From Desulfuromonas sp. (GTDB taxonomy: Bacteria > Desulfobacterota > Desulfuromonadia > Desulfuromonadales > Trichloromonadaceae), in assembly GCA_030145265.1 (NCBI GenBank), contig JAQYWA010000114.1, positions 1 to 6,882 on the forward strand: a DNA stretch of 6,882 bases, in the 5' to 3' direction. The notes beneath the pieces are model-generated. The model made no database searches and had not been told where the DNA came from. It was given only the letters and a program-made list of their open reading frames with translations. The translations under genes and the position numbers were made by a program. Numbering within the stretch: the first letter of the stretch is position 1; each line of letters opens with the position of its first letter. Below, piece by piece: positions 1 through 6,216 of the stretch.

Positions 1-2
1 CG

Positions 3-815
3 CGCCTCGGTCGAAAGATCAAGGACAAGCGGCTGAAACGCCTGCTCAACGCGTTTCTGAAGGCTGGCGTGCAATGTGGGGACAAGATCGAGCCGACATT
101 AAAAGGCACCCCGCAGGGCGGCCCGCTCTCTCCGCTGCTGTCCAACATTCTGCTGGATGATCTTGACAAGGAACTGGAGCGGCGGGGGCACAGCTTCTGC
201 CGTTATGCGGATGACTGTAACATCTACGTCTTCAGTCGCCGTGCCGGAGAACGGGTCCTGCAATCCGTTACAGAGTTTGTCGAAAACAAACTGAAACTGA
301 AGGTCAACCGGGACAAAAGCGCGGTGGACCGCCCATGGAAGCGAACCTTCCTCGGATTCAGTTTCACCAACCAACGTCGATCGCGTATCCGAGTACCGAA
401 AGAGACCCTGAGGCAGTTTCGTCTGAACCTCAAGGATCTTTTCCGGCGGGGGCGCGGGAGAAACCTGCTCCGATTCACGCGAGAAGATCTGAACCCGGTA
501 CTTCGAGGCTGGTTGAACTACTTCAGGCTGGCCGAGACGAAGGGTTACGCAGAGGAATTGGACGGGTGGCTGCGCAGAAGGCTGCGGTGTGTTTTATGGC
601 GCCAGTGGAAGCGGGGCCGAACGCGTTACAAACAACTGCGCAAGCGGGGGATGGATGAAGGGCGAGCCAGAGCTAGTGCCTTCAATGGCAGGGGCGCATG
701 GTGGAACAGTGGGGCATCCCACATGAACCACGCTTTTCGCAAAAGCTATGTCGATAACCTCGGATTGTTCAGCCTGCTCGATAGATTGCTGAGTTCGCGA
801 TTGATAACAACTTAA
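3..815 (+). CDS. Group II intron reverse transcriptase/maturase, C-terminal part
   Basis: This intron-encoded protein binds the intron RNA, helps it splice and copies it into DNA at the target. The reading frame is open from the window edge, so the N-terminus is missing, and 270 residues are visible. A GTG at 69 lies inside the RT domain and is not the true start. Seen in order are RT block 4 (GTPQGGPLSPLLSN, about residues 35-48 of the visible part), block 5 with the catalytic YADD (68-71, bases 204-215), and block 7 FLGFSF (about 116-121). The maturase/thumb region follows, with RGWLNYFRL (about 168-176) and an Arg/Lys/Trp-rich tail carrying NGRGAWWNSGASHMN (about 228-242), which is typical of bacterial group II proteins. 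No Cys-pair HNH endonuclease follows; the protein stops at 815. No internal stop or frameshift is visible, so this part looks functional. Confidence 0.93.
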   Translation, partial: RLGRKIKDKRLKRLLNAFLKAGVQCGDKIEPTLKGTPQGGPLSPLLSNILLDDLDKELERRGHSFCRYADDCNIYVFSRRAGERVLQSVTEFVENKLKLKVNRDKSAVDRPWKRTFLGFSFTNQRRSRIRVPKETLRQFRLNLKDLFRRGRGRNLLRFTREDLNPVLRGWLNYFRLAETKGYAEELDGWLRRRLRCVLWRQWKRGRTRYKQLRKRGMDEGRARASAFNGRGAWWNSGASHMNHAFRKSYVDNLGLFSLLDRLLSSRLITT

Positions 816-818
816 GGA

Positions 819-852
819 ACCGCCGTGGTACGTGAACCGTATGCCCGGTGGT
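819..852 (+). ncRNA. Group II intron domain V hairpin
   Basis: Domain V is the catalytic core hairpin of the ribozyme. The segment is 34 nt, the usual length, and starts just after the maturase stop. ACCGCCG (819-825) pairs with CGGTGGT (846-852), including one G-U pair. TACG (829-832) pairs with CGTA (838-841) around a TGAAC loop. T842-G843 form the expected two-base bulge on the 3' side. A U-C mismatch (826/845) and an unpaired G828 make the middle less regular than I expect for the family. The assignment is firm from position and overall fold, but the pairing details were worked out by hand. Confidence 0.75.
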
Positions 853-854
853 GT

Positions 855-892
855 GAGAGCCGAGGGAGGGCAACCTCCCTCAGCTACTCGAT
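855..892 (+). ncRNA. Group II intron domain VI and 3' splice site
   Basis: Domain VI carries the branch-point adenosine that attacks the 5' splice site. GAGGGAGG (862-869) and CCTCCCTC (874-881) form a perfect 8-bp stem closed by a GCAA tetraloop. Below it, AGC (858-860) pairs with GCT (883-885) and GAG (855-857) with CTC (887-889), leaving A886 bulged between the two helices. That is the expected geometry for the branch point, 6-7 nt before a 3' end of the form ...CGAT. The splice site at about 892 follows from this spacing. Confidence 0.8.
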
Positions 893-899
893 GCCTGAA

Positions 900-929
900 C
901 TTGCAGTTAATGCAAGGGTATGACCCTTG
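900..929 (+). promoter_or_regulatory. Two overlapping inverted repeats in the trp leader/promoter region
   Basis: CTTGCA (900-905) and TGCAAG (911-916) form a perfect 6-bp inverted repeat around GTTAA. CAAGGGT (913-919) and ACCCTTG (923-929) form a perfect 7-bp inverted repeat around ATG. They share bases 913-916, so only one can form as a hairpin at a time. They lie just upstream of, and touching, the candidate -35 element, which would suit a DNA operator. If transcription instead starts further upstream (for example read-through from the intron), they could act as alternative RNA structures. No Trp-codon-rich leader peptide is seen. Their role is unknown. Confidence 0.45.
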
Positions 930-956
930 ACGGTTTGCGAAAAAACGTGGTAAGTT
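927..956 (+). promoter_or_regulatory. Candidate sigma70-type promoter for the trp operon
   Basis: TTGACG (927-932) matches the -35 consensus at five of six positions. TAAGTT (951-956) is a weak -10 match at an 18-nt spacing, and the spacer contains an A-tract (939-945). Transcription would start near 963 and give a leader of about 20 nt before trpE. The site lies downstream of the group II intron, so the operon could be expressed whether or not the intron is transcribed. This is a consensus match by eye only. Confidence 0.45.
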
Positions 957-982
957 ACTCCACTTTTAGATTCGGAGAGCCG

Positions 983-2464
983 ATGTATTTTCCCACCCTA
1001 GATCAATTTGTCGACCTTGCCGAACAGGGTAATCTGATTCCCGTTTATCGCGAGATTCTTGCCGACATGGAAACTCCTGTTTCCGCGTTCAAGAAAATAG
1101 ATGACGGTACGACTTCTTTTCTGTTGGAAAGTATCGAGGGGGGGGAAAAGTGGGCGCGCTATTCTTTTTTGGGCAGCGGCCCAGGACGTGTTTTCCGCAG
1201 CCGCGGTCTGAATTATGAGATTCTCGAAAACGGGCGTGTCATCAGTGGCGGAGCCTGTCGGGATCCCCTGGCTGAACTGAAGGCCTTCATGGCTCCTTAC
1301 CGGCCGGTGCAGATCGATGCTCTGCCCCGCTTCTTTGGCGGGGCGGTCGGTTATCTCGGTTACGACATGGTCCGTTTTGTCGAGGAACTGCCTGATGGCA
1401 ACCCGTCTGAAATCGGTGCTTATGATTCTTGCTTTCTGCTGACCGAGCAGCTGCTGATCTTCGACAACATGCGACAGAAGATCAAAGTGGTGTGCAACGT
1501 TCACCTGCCGCCGGGAACAGACCCCGCTGTGGCGTATCGTCGGGGAACAGAGCAGATCGAGGCGCTGATCGAGCAGTTGCGCAATCCTCTGCCGCGAGCA
1601 AATGCTGCACCGGTGGTTGAAGATGTGGAAATGCAGGCCAATTTTACCCGTGACGGTTTCATCGCCGCGGTAGAAAAGTGCAAGGAATACGTGCGGGCTG
1701 GTGATGTCATCCAAGTCGTGCTGTCACAGCGCTTTTCCGGGGACCTTGGCACCACTGACCCGTTTGATATTTATCGGGCGCTCCGCACGATCAATCCGTC
1801 GCCGTATATGTTTTTTCTCCGTTTCGGCGACACCCTTGTGGTCGGGGCATCACCCGAAGTGCTGGTTCGTAAAGAAGGGGAACAGGTCGAGGTGCGCCCC
1901 ATTGCCGGTACCCGCCCCCGGGGGGCTTCCGCGAAAGAGGACCAGACTTTCGAAATCGACTTGCTGGCCGATCCCAAAGAGTGCGCCGAGCACATCATGT
2001 TGGTCGACTTGGGACGCAATGACTTGGGACGGGTCTGCTGCACCGGTTCCGTCGAGGTCAGTGAACTGATGGTCGTTGAGCGCTATTCGCACGTCATGCA
2101 TATCGTTTCCAATGTGCGCGGGCGGCTGCTTGCGGGCAAAGATGCCTTCGACGTGTTTCGGGCCGCTTTCCCGGCCGGTACCCTGAGCGGGGCGCCGAAA
2201 ATCAGGGCCATGGAGATCATCGATGAACTCGAGCCCTGTCGCCGCGAGATTTATGGCGGGGCCGTTGGCTACTTTTCCTTTTCGGGGAACATGGACATGG
2301 CCATTGCCATCCGCACTATGGTCGTGCAGGGGGGGCAGATTTTTCTGCAGGCCGGAGCCGGCATCGTGGCCGATTCCAATCCCGAGGCCGAATACCAGGA
2401 GACAGTCAACAAGGCGCGCGGCACCACGACCGCTCTCACCATGGCGCGAAAGGGGCTCAACTGA
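983..2464 (+). CDS. trpE: Anthranilate synthase component I
   Basis: With TrpG, this cytoplasmic enzyme converts chorismate and glutamine-derived ammonia to anthranilate, the first committed step of tryptophan synthesis. The 493-residue length is normal. The N-terminal domain carries LLES (47-50) and the chorismate-binding domain carries NPSPYMF (271-277), the two motifs that line the tryptophan feedback site, so the enzyme is probably inhibited by tryptophan. Other family motifs are [10 protein letters not shown] (305-314), [14 protein letters not shown] (337-350), [18 protein letters not shown] (396-413) and [12 protein letters not shown] (456-467). The ATG at 983 was chosen because GGAGAG (974-979) lies just upstream and the protein then begins [20 protein letters not shown], as in relatives. 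An in-frame ATG at 920 lies inside an inverted repeat upstream of the promoter and was rejected. It is the first gene of the operon, followed by trpG after 2 nt. Confidence 0.97.
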   Translation: MYFPTLDQFVDLAEQGNLIPVYREILADMETPVSAFKKIDDGTTSFLLESIEGGEKWARYSFLGSGPGRVFRSRGLNYEILENGRVISGGACRDPLAELKAFMAPYRPVQIDALPRFFGGAVGYLGYDMVRFVEELPDGNPSEIGAYDSCFLLTEQLLIFDNMRQKIKVVCNVHLPPGTDPAVAYRRGTEQIEALIEQLRNPLPRANAAPVVEDVEMQANFTRDGFIAAVEKCKEYVRAGDVIQVVLSQRFSGDLGTTDPFDIYRALRTINPSPYMFFLRFGDTLVVGASPEVLVRKEGEQVEVRPIAGTRPRGASAKEDQTFEIDLLADPKECAEHIMLVDLGRNDLGRVCCTGSVEVSELMVVERYSHVMHIVSNVRGRLLAGKDAFDVFRAAFPAGTLSGAPKIRAMEIIDELEPCRREIYGGAVGYFSFSGNMDMAIAIRTMVVQGGQIFLQAGAGIVADSNPEAEYQETVNKARGTTTALTMARKGLN

Positions 2465-2466
2465 CC

Positions 2467-3036
2467 ATGCTCCTGATGATTGACAACTATGATTCCTTCA
2501 CCTACAACGTCGTCCAGTATCTGCAGGAGCTTGGTGCCGAGGTTGAGGTCTACCGTAACGACAAGATCACCGTGGCCGAAATTGAAAAGAAGGCCCCCCG
2601 GCAACTAGTGGTGTCGCCGGGCCCCTGTTCTCCCCTTGAGGCCGGAATTTCTGTCGAAGCGATTCAGCGGTTGGCCGGAAAGATGCCAATTCTCGGGGTC
2701 TGTCTCGGCCACCAGTCGATCGGTCACGCTTTCGGCGGCAAGGTGGTGCGCGCGGCTTCGCTTATGCACGGGAAAACCAGCCCGATCTTCCATGAGAACA
2801 GCGGGTTGTTTGCCGGGCTTTCCAACCCCTTTGATGCCACCCGTTACCATTCGCTGATTGTCGAGCGCGAGAGTCTGCCGGACTGTCTGCGGGTGACCGC
2901 CTGGACGGCGGAGCAGGAAATCATGGGGATGCAACACCGGGAGCTGCCGATCTGGGGGGTCCAGTTCCATCCCGAGTCGATTCTGACCGTTGAGGGGAAG
3001 CGACTTCTGAATAATTTTCTGGAAATGACGAGATAG
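2467..3036 (+). CDS. trpG: Anthranilate synthase component II (glutamine amidotransferase)
   Basis: This class I glutamine amidotransferase subunit releases ammonia from glutamine and passes it to TrpE. It is 189 residues, the normal size for a stand-alone TrpG that is not fused to TrpD. It begins [14 protein letters not shown]. It has the oxyanion-loop region VSPGPCSP (49-56), the nucleophile Cys79 in GVCLGHQ, HGKTS (101-105), and His168/Glu170 in GVQFHPES, so the catalytic triad is complete. Sequence alone does not fully exclude a shared role with PabA in folate synthesis, but its place between trpE and trpD points to tryptophan. The start lies 2 nt after the trpE stop, with AGGGG (2451-2455) inside trpE as the probable ribosome binding site, so translation is likely coupled. 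Confidence 0.96.
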   Translation: MLLMIDNYDSFTYNVVQYLQELGAEVEVYRNDKITVAEIEKKAPRQLVVSPGPCSPLEAGISVEAIQRLAGKMPILGVCLGHQSIGHAFGGKVVRAASLMHGKTSPIFHENSGLFAGLSNPFDATRYHSLIVERESLPDCLRVTAWTAEQEIMGMQHRELPIWGVQFHPESILTVEGKRLLNNFLEMTR

Positions 3037-3100
3037 CCTAACCCTAACCCTGGCCTCAGATCGGCTGCAGCGCTGAGACCGTTTCCCGACGGGAATGTCA
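3037..3100 (+). other. trpG-trpD spacer with small repeats and a hairpin over the trpD ribosome binding site
   Basis: This 64-nt gap is the longest spacer between intact genes of the operon. It begins with a tandem CCTAAC-type repeat (CCTAACCCTAACCCT, 3037-3051). A perfect 5-bp inverted repeat, TTCCC (3083-3087)/GGGAA (3091-3095) with a GAC loop, contains the GGGA that serves as the trpD Shine-Dalgarno sequence. If the hairpin forms, the ribosome binding site is partly masked. There is no U-tract, so it does not look like an intrinsic terminator. Confidence 0.4.
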
Positions 3101-4150
3101 ATGATCAAGACAGCTATAGCCAAGGTGGTGGAACGCAAGGATCTTGCCGAAGCCGAAATGATCGAAGTGATGAACCAGATTATGGGTGGCGAGGCGACAC
3201 CGGCCCAGATTGCCGCCTTTATCACCGCGCTGCGCATGAAGGGCGAAACGGTGGAGGAAATCACCGGGGCGGCCAGGGTCATGCGTGACCGGGCGACGCC
3301 GATCCGGGTCGGGCGGGTGCTCGATATTGACCGTGAGGATATCAACCTCGACCAGGAGACGATCCTGGATGTGGTCGGGACCGGCGGTGACAGTACCAAC
3401 ACGTTCAACGTGTCGACCACCGTTTCCTTCGTGGTTGCCGCCTGCGGAGTGAAGGTCGCTAAGCACGGCAACCGTTCGGTCTCTTCTCTCTGCGGCAGCG
3501 CCGATGTCCTCGAGCGACTCGGGGTGAACCTGGATGTCACGCCGGAAACAGTTGAAGGCTGCATCGACAAAATCGGTATCGGTTTTCTGTTCGCCCCGGC
3601 ACTGCACGGGGCGATGAAATATGCTATAGGCCCCCGCAAAGAGGTCGGCATTCGAACCATTTTCAACATCCTCGGACCGCTGACCAACCCCGCCGGCGCT
3701 GATTGTCAGGTGTTGGGGGTTTATGATGAAGCACTGGTTGAACCGATGGCCAAGGTCCTGGCGTGCCTCGGCTGTCGCCGGGGGTTTGTCGTGCACGGTA
3801 TGGACGGCATGGATGAAATCACCCTGACGGGGTCAACCCGAATCGCCGAAATCAGAGATGGTCAGGTGACGCTGTTCACGGTCGAGCCGGAGGACTATGG
3901 CTTGACCCGCTGTGTGATCAGCGAATTGGAGGGCGGCAATGCGGTCGCCAATGCCGAGATCGTTCAGGGGGTGTTGAAGGGCGAAACAGGCCCCCGTCGG
4001 GATGTGGTATTGCTCAACGCCGCCTTTGCCTTGGTGGCTGCCGGCGCGGCAGAGGATGTCCCCGCCGGGTTGCAGAGTGCAGCAGCAGCTATCGACGAAG
4101 GCCGGGCTCTGGCAAAACTCGAGTCACTGATTGAAATGACCAGAAAATGA
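3101..4150 (+). CDS. trpD: Anthranilate phosphoribosyltransferase
   Basis: This enzyme transfers phosphoribose from PRPP to anthranilate, giving N-(5'-phosphoribosyl)anthranilate. It is 349 residues, normal for the family. The N-terminal helical domain is followed by the PRPP-binding glycine motif GTGGDS (93-98), then NVSTTVSF (103-110), KHGNRSVSS (121-129) and [10 protein letters not shown] (132-141). [14 protein letters not shown] (185-198) and GMDGMDEI (233-240), with the acidic metal-binding residues, complete the active site. The ATG at 3101 was preferred to the in-frame ATG at 3095 because GGGA (3091-3094) is then 6 nt upstream rather than touching, and the protein begins [11 protein letters not shown] as in relatives. 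The 3' end overlaps trpC by 4 nt. Confidence 0.96.
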   Translation: MIKTAIAKVVERKDLAEAEMIEVMNQIMGGEATPAQIAAFITALRMKGETVEEITGAARVMRDRATPIRVGRVLDIDREDINLDQETILDVVGTGGDSTNTFNVSTTVSFVVAACGVKVAKHGNRSVSSLCGSADVLERLGVNLDVTPETVEGCIDKIGIGFLFAPALHGAMKYAIGPRKEVGIRTIFNILGPLTNPAGADCQVLGVYDEALVEPMAKVLACLGCRRGFVVHGMDGMDEITLTGSTRIAEIRDGQVTLFTVEPEDYGLTRCVISELEGGNAVANAEIVQGVLKGETGPRRDVVLLNAAFALVAAGAAEDVPAGLQSAAAAIDEGRALAKLESLIEMTRK

Positions 4151-4929
4151 TTCTTGACGATATCCTCGCCCACAAAAGGCAGGAAGTGGCGGCGGCCCGG
4201 ACGCAGGTTGCTCTCGCCGAACTGCAGGCGCGGCTGCCTGAGGTCCCTGCACCGCGCGGATTTGCCGATGCCCTGCGCAGCCGGTCTGCAAGCGGTACGG
4301 CAATCATTGCTGAAGTGAAGAAGGGTTCCCCCTCCAAGGGGATCATCCGTGCCGATTTCGATCCGGTGGCCATCGCCTGCAGTTACGAGAAGGCCGGCGC
4401 GGCCTGTCTTTCGGTACTCACCGATAATCGATTTTTCTTTGGTGAACTGGGCTATCTTTCTTGCATCGCCGAGGCGGTATCGCTGCCGCTGCTGCGCAAG
4501 GAATTTATCGTCGATCCCTACCAGATTTATGAGGCCCGGGCTCACCGGGCCGATGCCATTCTGCTTATCGCCGCCGCACTCACCCTGCCCGAGTTGCAGG
4601 ATTTTGCCGGGCTGGCCGCAGAACTGGGTTTGGATGTGCTGCTCGAGGTGCACGATGAGGCCGAATTGGAAATGGCCCTGCAGGTGCCGGTTGAGATGAT
4701 CGGCATCAATAATCGCAATCTTAAAACGTTTCATACCGACCTTGCGACCACCGAGCGCCTGCTGCCGAGCATCCCCAATGCAAAGATTGTGGTGGCTGAA
4801 AGTGGCATCAATAGTCGTGATGACATCGTCCGGCTGACCCAGGCCGGCGCGCGGGCGTTTCTCATCGGCGAGAGCCTGATGCGTGAAAATGATATCGAAA
4901 CTAAACTGCAATCCCTGTTGCGTGACTGA
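4147..4929 (+). CDS. trpC: Indole-3-glycerol-phosphate synthase
   Basis: This enzyme closes the indole ring: it decarboxylates and cyclises 1-(2-carboxyphenylamino)-1-deoxyribulose 5-phosphate to indole-3-glycerol phosphate. It is a 260-residue (beta/alpha)8 barrel and is a stand-alone TrpC, not fused to TrpF. Visible motifs are [10 protein letters not shown] (56-65, with the substrate-binding and catalytic lysine at 58/59), [12 protein letters not shown] (115-126, catalytic Lys118), [10 protein letters not shown] (165-174, Glu167), [10 protein letters not shown] (187-196), AESGI (217-221, Glu218) and the phosphate-binding end FLIGESLM (238-245). Its ATG overlaps the trpD stop in an ATGA junction and has no strong ribosome binding site of its own, so its translation is probably coupled to trpD. 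Confidence 0.97.
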   Translation: MILDDILAHKRQEVAAARTQVALAELQARLPEVPAPRGFADALRSRSASGTAIIAEVKKGSPSKGIIRADFDPVAIACSYEKAGAACLSVLTDNRFFFGELGYLSCIAEAVSLPLLRKEFIVDPYQIYEARAHRADAILLIAAALTLPELQDFAGLAAELGLDVLLEVHDEAELEMALQVPVEMIGINNRNLKTFHTDLATTERLLPSIPNAKIVVAESGINSRDDIVRLTQAGARAFLIGESLMRENDIETKLQSLLRD

Positions 4930-4949
4930 TCCAGAGGGAAGAAGCTGAC

Positions 4950-5539
4950 ATGGATACCAAGATTATTCTTCCGGAAAGCCAACGGCCCAAGCAGTGGTAC
5001 AATATAATTTCTGACATGCCGGGTCCGCTGGCCCCCGTGCTCAATCCTCAGACTTTGAAGCCGGCCTCATGCCCGACCCTGACCAAGGGGGGGTATGCTT
5101 TCGATTACGGCGATACCGCCAAGATGGTGCCGATTTCCATGATGTATACCCTCGGTCATGATTTCATGCCGCCGGGGATCCATGCCGGCGGCATGCGCTA
5201 CCATGGCGAATCGGCCCTGGTCTCCCAGCTCTACAATGCCGGCCAGATCGAGGCGGTGTCCTGCCGGCAGAACGCCTGCTTTGAGGCGGCGATCCTCTTC
5301 TCGCGCAGCGAGGGGATTGTCCCCGCCCCCGAATCGTCCCACGCGGTGCGGGGAGCCATCGACGAGGCTCTTCGGGCCCAGGAGGAAGGGGAGGAAAAGA
5401 CCATCCTCTTCTGTCTGTCCGGCCACGGCCAGCTCGACATGGGGGCTTACGACGGCTATCTTTCCGGTTCTCTTGGGATTACGAGTATCCGGAGGAAAAC
5501 ATCCGCCAGTCACTAGCTAATTTGCCCAAAGTGAATTGA
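4950..5539 (+). pseudogene. trpB: TrpB2-type tryptophan synthase beta chain, internally deleted and frameshifted
   Basis: Intact TrpB2 proteins (about 450 residues from memory) use PLP to join indole and serine into tryptophan. Here an open frame of 188 residues starts at ATG 4950 with a good ribosome binding site (AGAGGGA, 4933-4939). Residues 1-38 match the TrpB2 N-terminus (LPESQRPKQWYNI, LNPQTLKP). From about residue 40 the sequence is the C-terminal third (SCPTLTKGGYAFDYGDTA, LGHDFMPPGIHAGGMRYHG, GIVPAPESSHA, LSGHGQLDMGAYDGYL). About 250 residues are absent at the junction near 5061-5069, including the PLP-binding lysine and the GGGSN-type phosphate loop, so it cannot be an active PLP enzyme. 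After Leu175 the frame shifts. In the +2-shifted frame from 5477 to the TGA at 5537-5539 the family ending DYEYPEENIRQSLANLPK is readable, whereas the actual frame stops at 5514-5516. One base lost in the GGG at 5475-5477 would explain this. Confidence 0.92.
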
Positions 5540-5546
5540 TATTTCG

Positions 5547-5573
5547 TAGGGGCAGGTTTCAAGCCTGTCCTCG
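5547..5573. repeat. Palindromic REP-like repeat in the trpB-trpF spacer
   Basis: GGGGCAGG (5549-5556) and CCTGTCCT (5564-5571) form an 8-bp stem with two G-T pairs around TTTCAAG. The core CAGGTTTCAAGCCTG (5553-5567) is nearly a perfect palindrome. The minus-strand translation reads GLKPAPT, which I recall as a frequent spurious peptide from dispersed palindromic repeats in Geobacter-like genomes. Only one copy is in the window, so repetitiveness in the genome is an inference. It has no U-tract, so it is a poor intrinsic terminator, though it could protect mRNA ends. It occupies the region just upstream of trpF. Confidence 0.55.
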
Positions 5574-5589
5574 ATTTACGGTTAATCTC

Positions 5590-6204
5590 ATGGTTAAAGT
5601 CAAGATCTGCGGCATAACCAATATCGAAGACGCCCTGCACGCTGCCGCCTGCGGGGCGGACGCGCTGGGCTTGGTCTTCTATGCCCAAAGCTCACGGGTG
5701 GTCAGCCCGGATCAGGCTCGAAAGATCGTTGCCGCGCTGCCGCCGCTGGTGACCACCGTCGGCCTGTTCGTCAACGAGGCGCCGGAAAAGATCCGTGAGC
5801 TCGTCGATTACTGCGGGCTGGACGTCATCCAGTTGCACGGTGACGAAGGACCCGACCAGTGCCTTTATCCGCCGCGCCGGGTGCTCAAGGCGTTGCGGCT
5901 CAAGGGGGAGCAAAGCCTTATCAGGCTCGAGGACTACCAGGTGTCGGCGTTGTTGCTCGATGCCTGGCGGCCGGACAGCTACGGTGGCACCGGCCACGTC
6001 TGCGACTGGCAGTTGGCGGCGCCGGTTGCCGCCCGGCGTCGGGTGATACTGGCCGGCGGCCTGACTCCTGAAAATGTCGCCGAGGCGATTCGCCTGGTAC
6101 GTCCCTATGGAGTCGATGTTTCCAGCGGCGTCGAAAGCGCCCCGGGTCGCAAGGACCCGGATCGGGTGGCGGCATTCATCCGCAACTCAAAATCCGCTTT
6201 ATAG
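5590..6204 (+). CDS. trpF: Phosphoribosylanthranilate isomerase
   Basis: This enzyme catalyses the Amadori rearrangement of N-(5'-phosphoribosyl)anthranilate to the ribulose form that TrpC uses. It is 204 residues, a normal length for a stand-alone TrpF barrel. It begins MVKVKICGITN, with the catalytic base Cys7. It also has GADALGLVFY (22-31), VDVSSGVE (175-182), QLHGDE (81-86), the general acid Asp124 in LLLDAW, GGTG (132-135) and the phosphate-binding AGGLTPENV (155-163). The ATG at 5590 gives the family's usual N-terminus. An upstream in-frame TTG at 5536 would add residues encoded by the palindromic repeat and was rejected. No clear Shine-Dalgarno sequence precedes 5590, so the gene may depend on ribosomes arriving from trpB2, which now terminate 73 nt upstream. 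All catalytic residues are intact. Confidence 0.95.
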   Translation: MVKVKICGITNIEDALHAAACGADALGLVFYAQSSRVVSPDQARKIVAALPPLVTTVGLFVNEAPEKIRELVDYCGLDVIQLHGDEGPDQCLYPPRRVLKALRLKGEQSLIRLEDYQVSALLLDAWRPDSYGGTGHVCDWQLAAPVAARRRVILAGGLTPENVAEAIRLVRPYGVDVSSGVESAPGRKDPDRVAAFIRNSKSAL

Positions 6205-6216
6205 CGAAAGGACATC

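Larger units (their letters stand above)
1..892 (+). mobile_element. Group II intron, 3' portion (5' part outside window)
   Basis: This is a retroelement that splices as RNA and moves by retrohoming with its own reverse transcriptase. Three pieces in the right order support the call: the maturase reading frame (3-815), a domain V-like hairpin starting 3 nt after its stop (819-852), and a domain VI hairpin (855-889) with a bulged A at 886. The sequence then reads CTCGAT, and the A-pyrimidine ending usual for group II introns places the 3' splice site at about 892. Domains I-III and the 5' exon are not visible, so intactness and target class cannot be judged. The maturase has no HNH endonuclease after its maturase region, as in the endonuclease-lacking lineages. 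The element points the same way as the trp operon and ends about 90 nt before trpE. The exact end (892 versus 1-2 nt away) is an inference. Confidence 0.88.

Noticed and set aside
1..892. Retron or diversity-generating retroelement RT
   Set aside because: The YADD context, the maturase tail (NGRGAWWNSGASHMN) and the adjoining domain V/VI hairpins identify a group II intron.
920..982. ATG at 920 as the trpE start or as a leader peptide
   Set aside because: It lies in the loop of an inverted repeat and upstream of the likely promoter, has no Shine-Dalgarno sequence, and encodes no Trp codons in frame. The ATG at 983 has a good ribosome binding site and gives the family N-terminus.
998..1714. 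238-residue minus-strand open frame opposite trpE
   Set aside because: It is antisense to trpE and has no recognisable protein family.
2605..3687. 360-residue minus-strand open frame across trpG and trpD
   Set aside because: It is antisense to two clearly real genes, low in complexity (Ser/Arg/Thr/Pro rich) and has no recognisable domain. It is an artefact of GC-rich codon use.
3964..4911. 315-residue minus-strand open frame opposite trpD/trpC
   Set aside because: It is a shadow of trpC with no family motif and no ribosome binding site.
5549..5572. Rho-independent terminator after trpB2
   Set aside because: The stem has G-T pairs and no run of T follows it; an internal terminator before trpF would also be unexpected.
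5536..5589. TTG start giving trpF an 18-residue extension
   Set aside because: The extra residues are translated from the palindromic repeat and do not fit the TrpF N-terminus.
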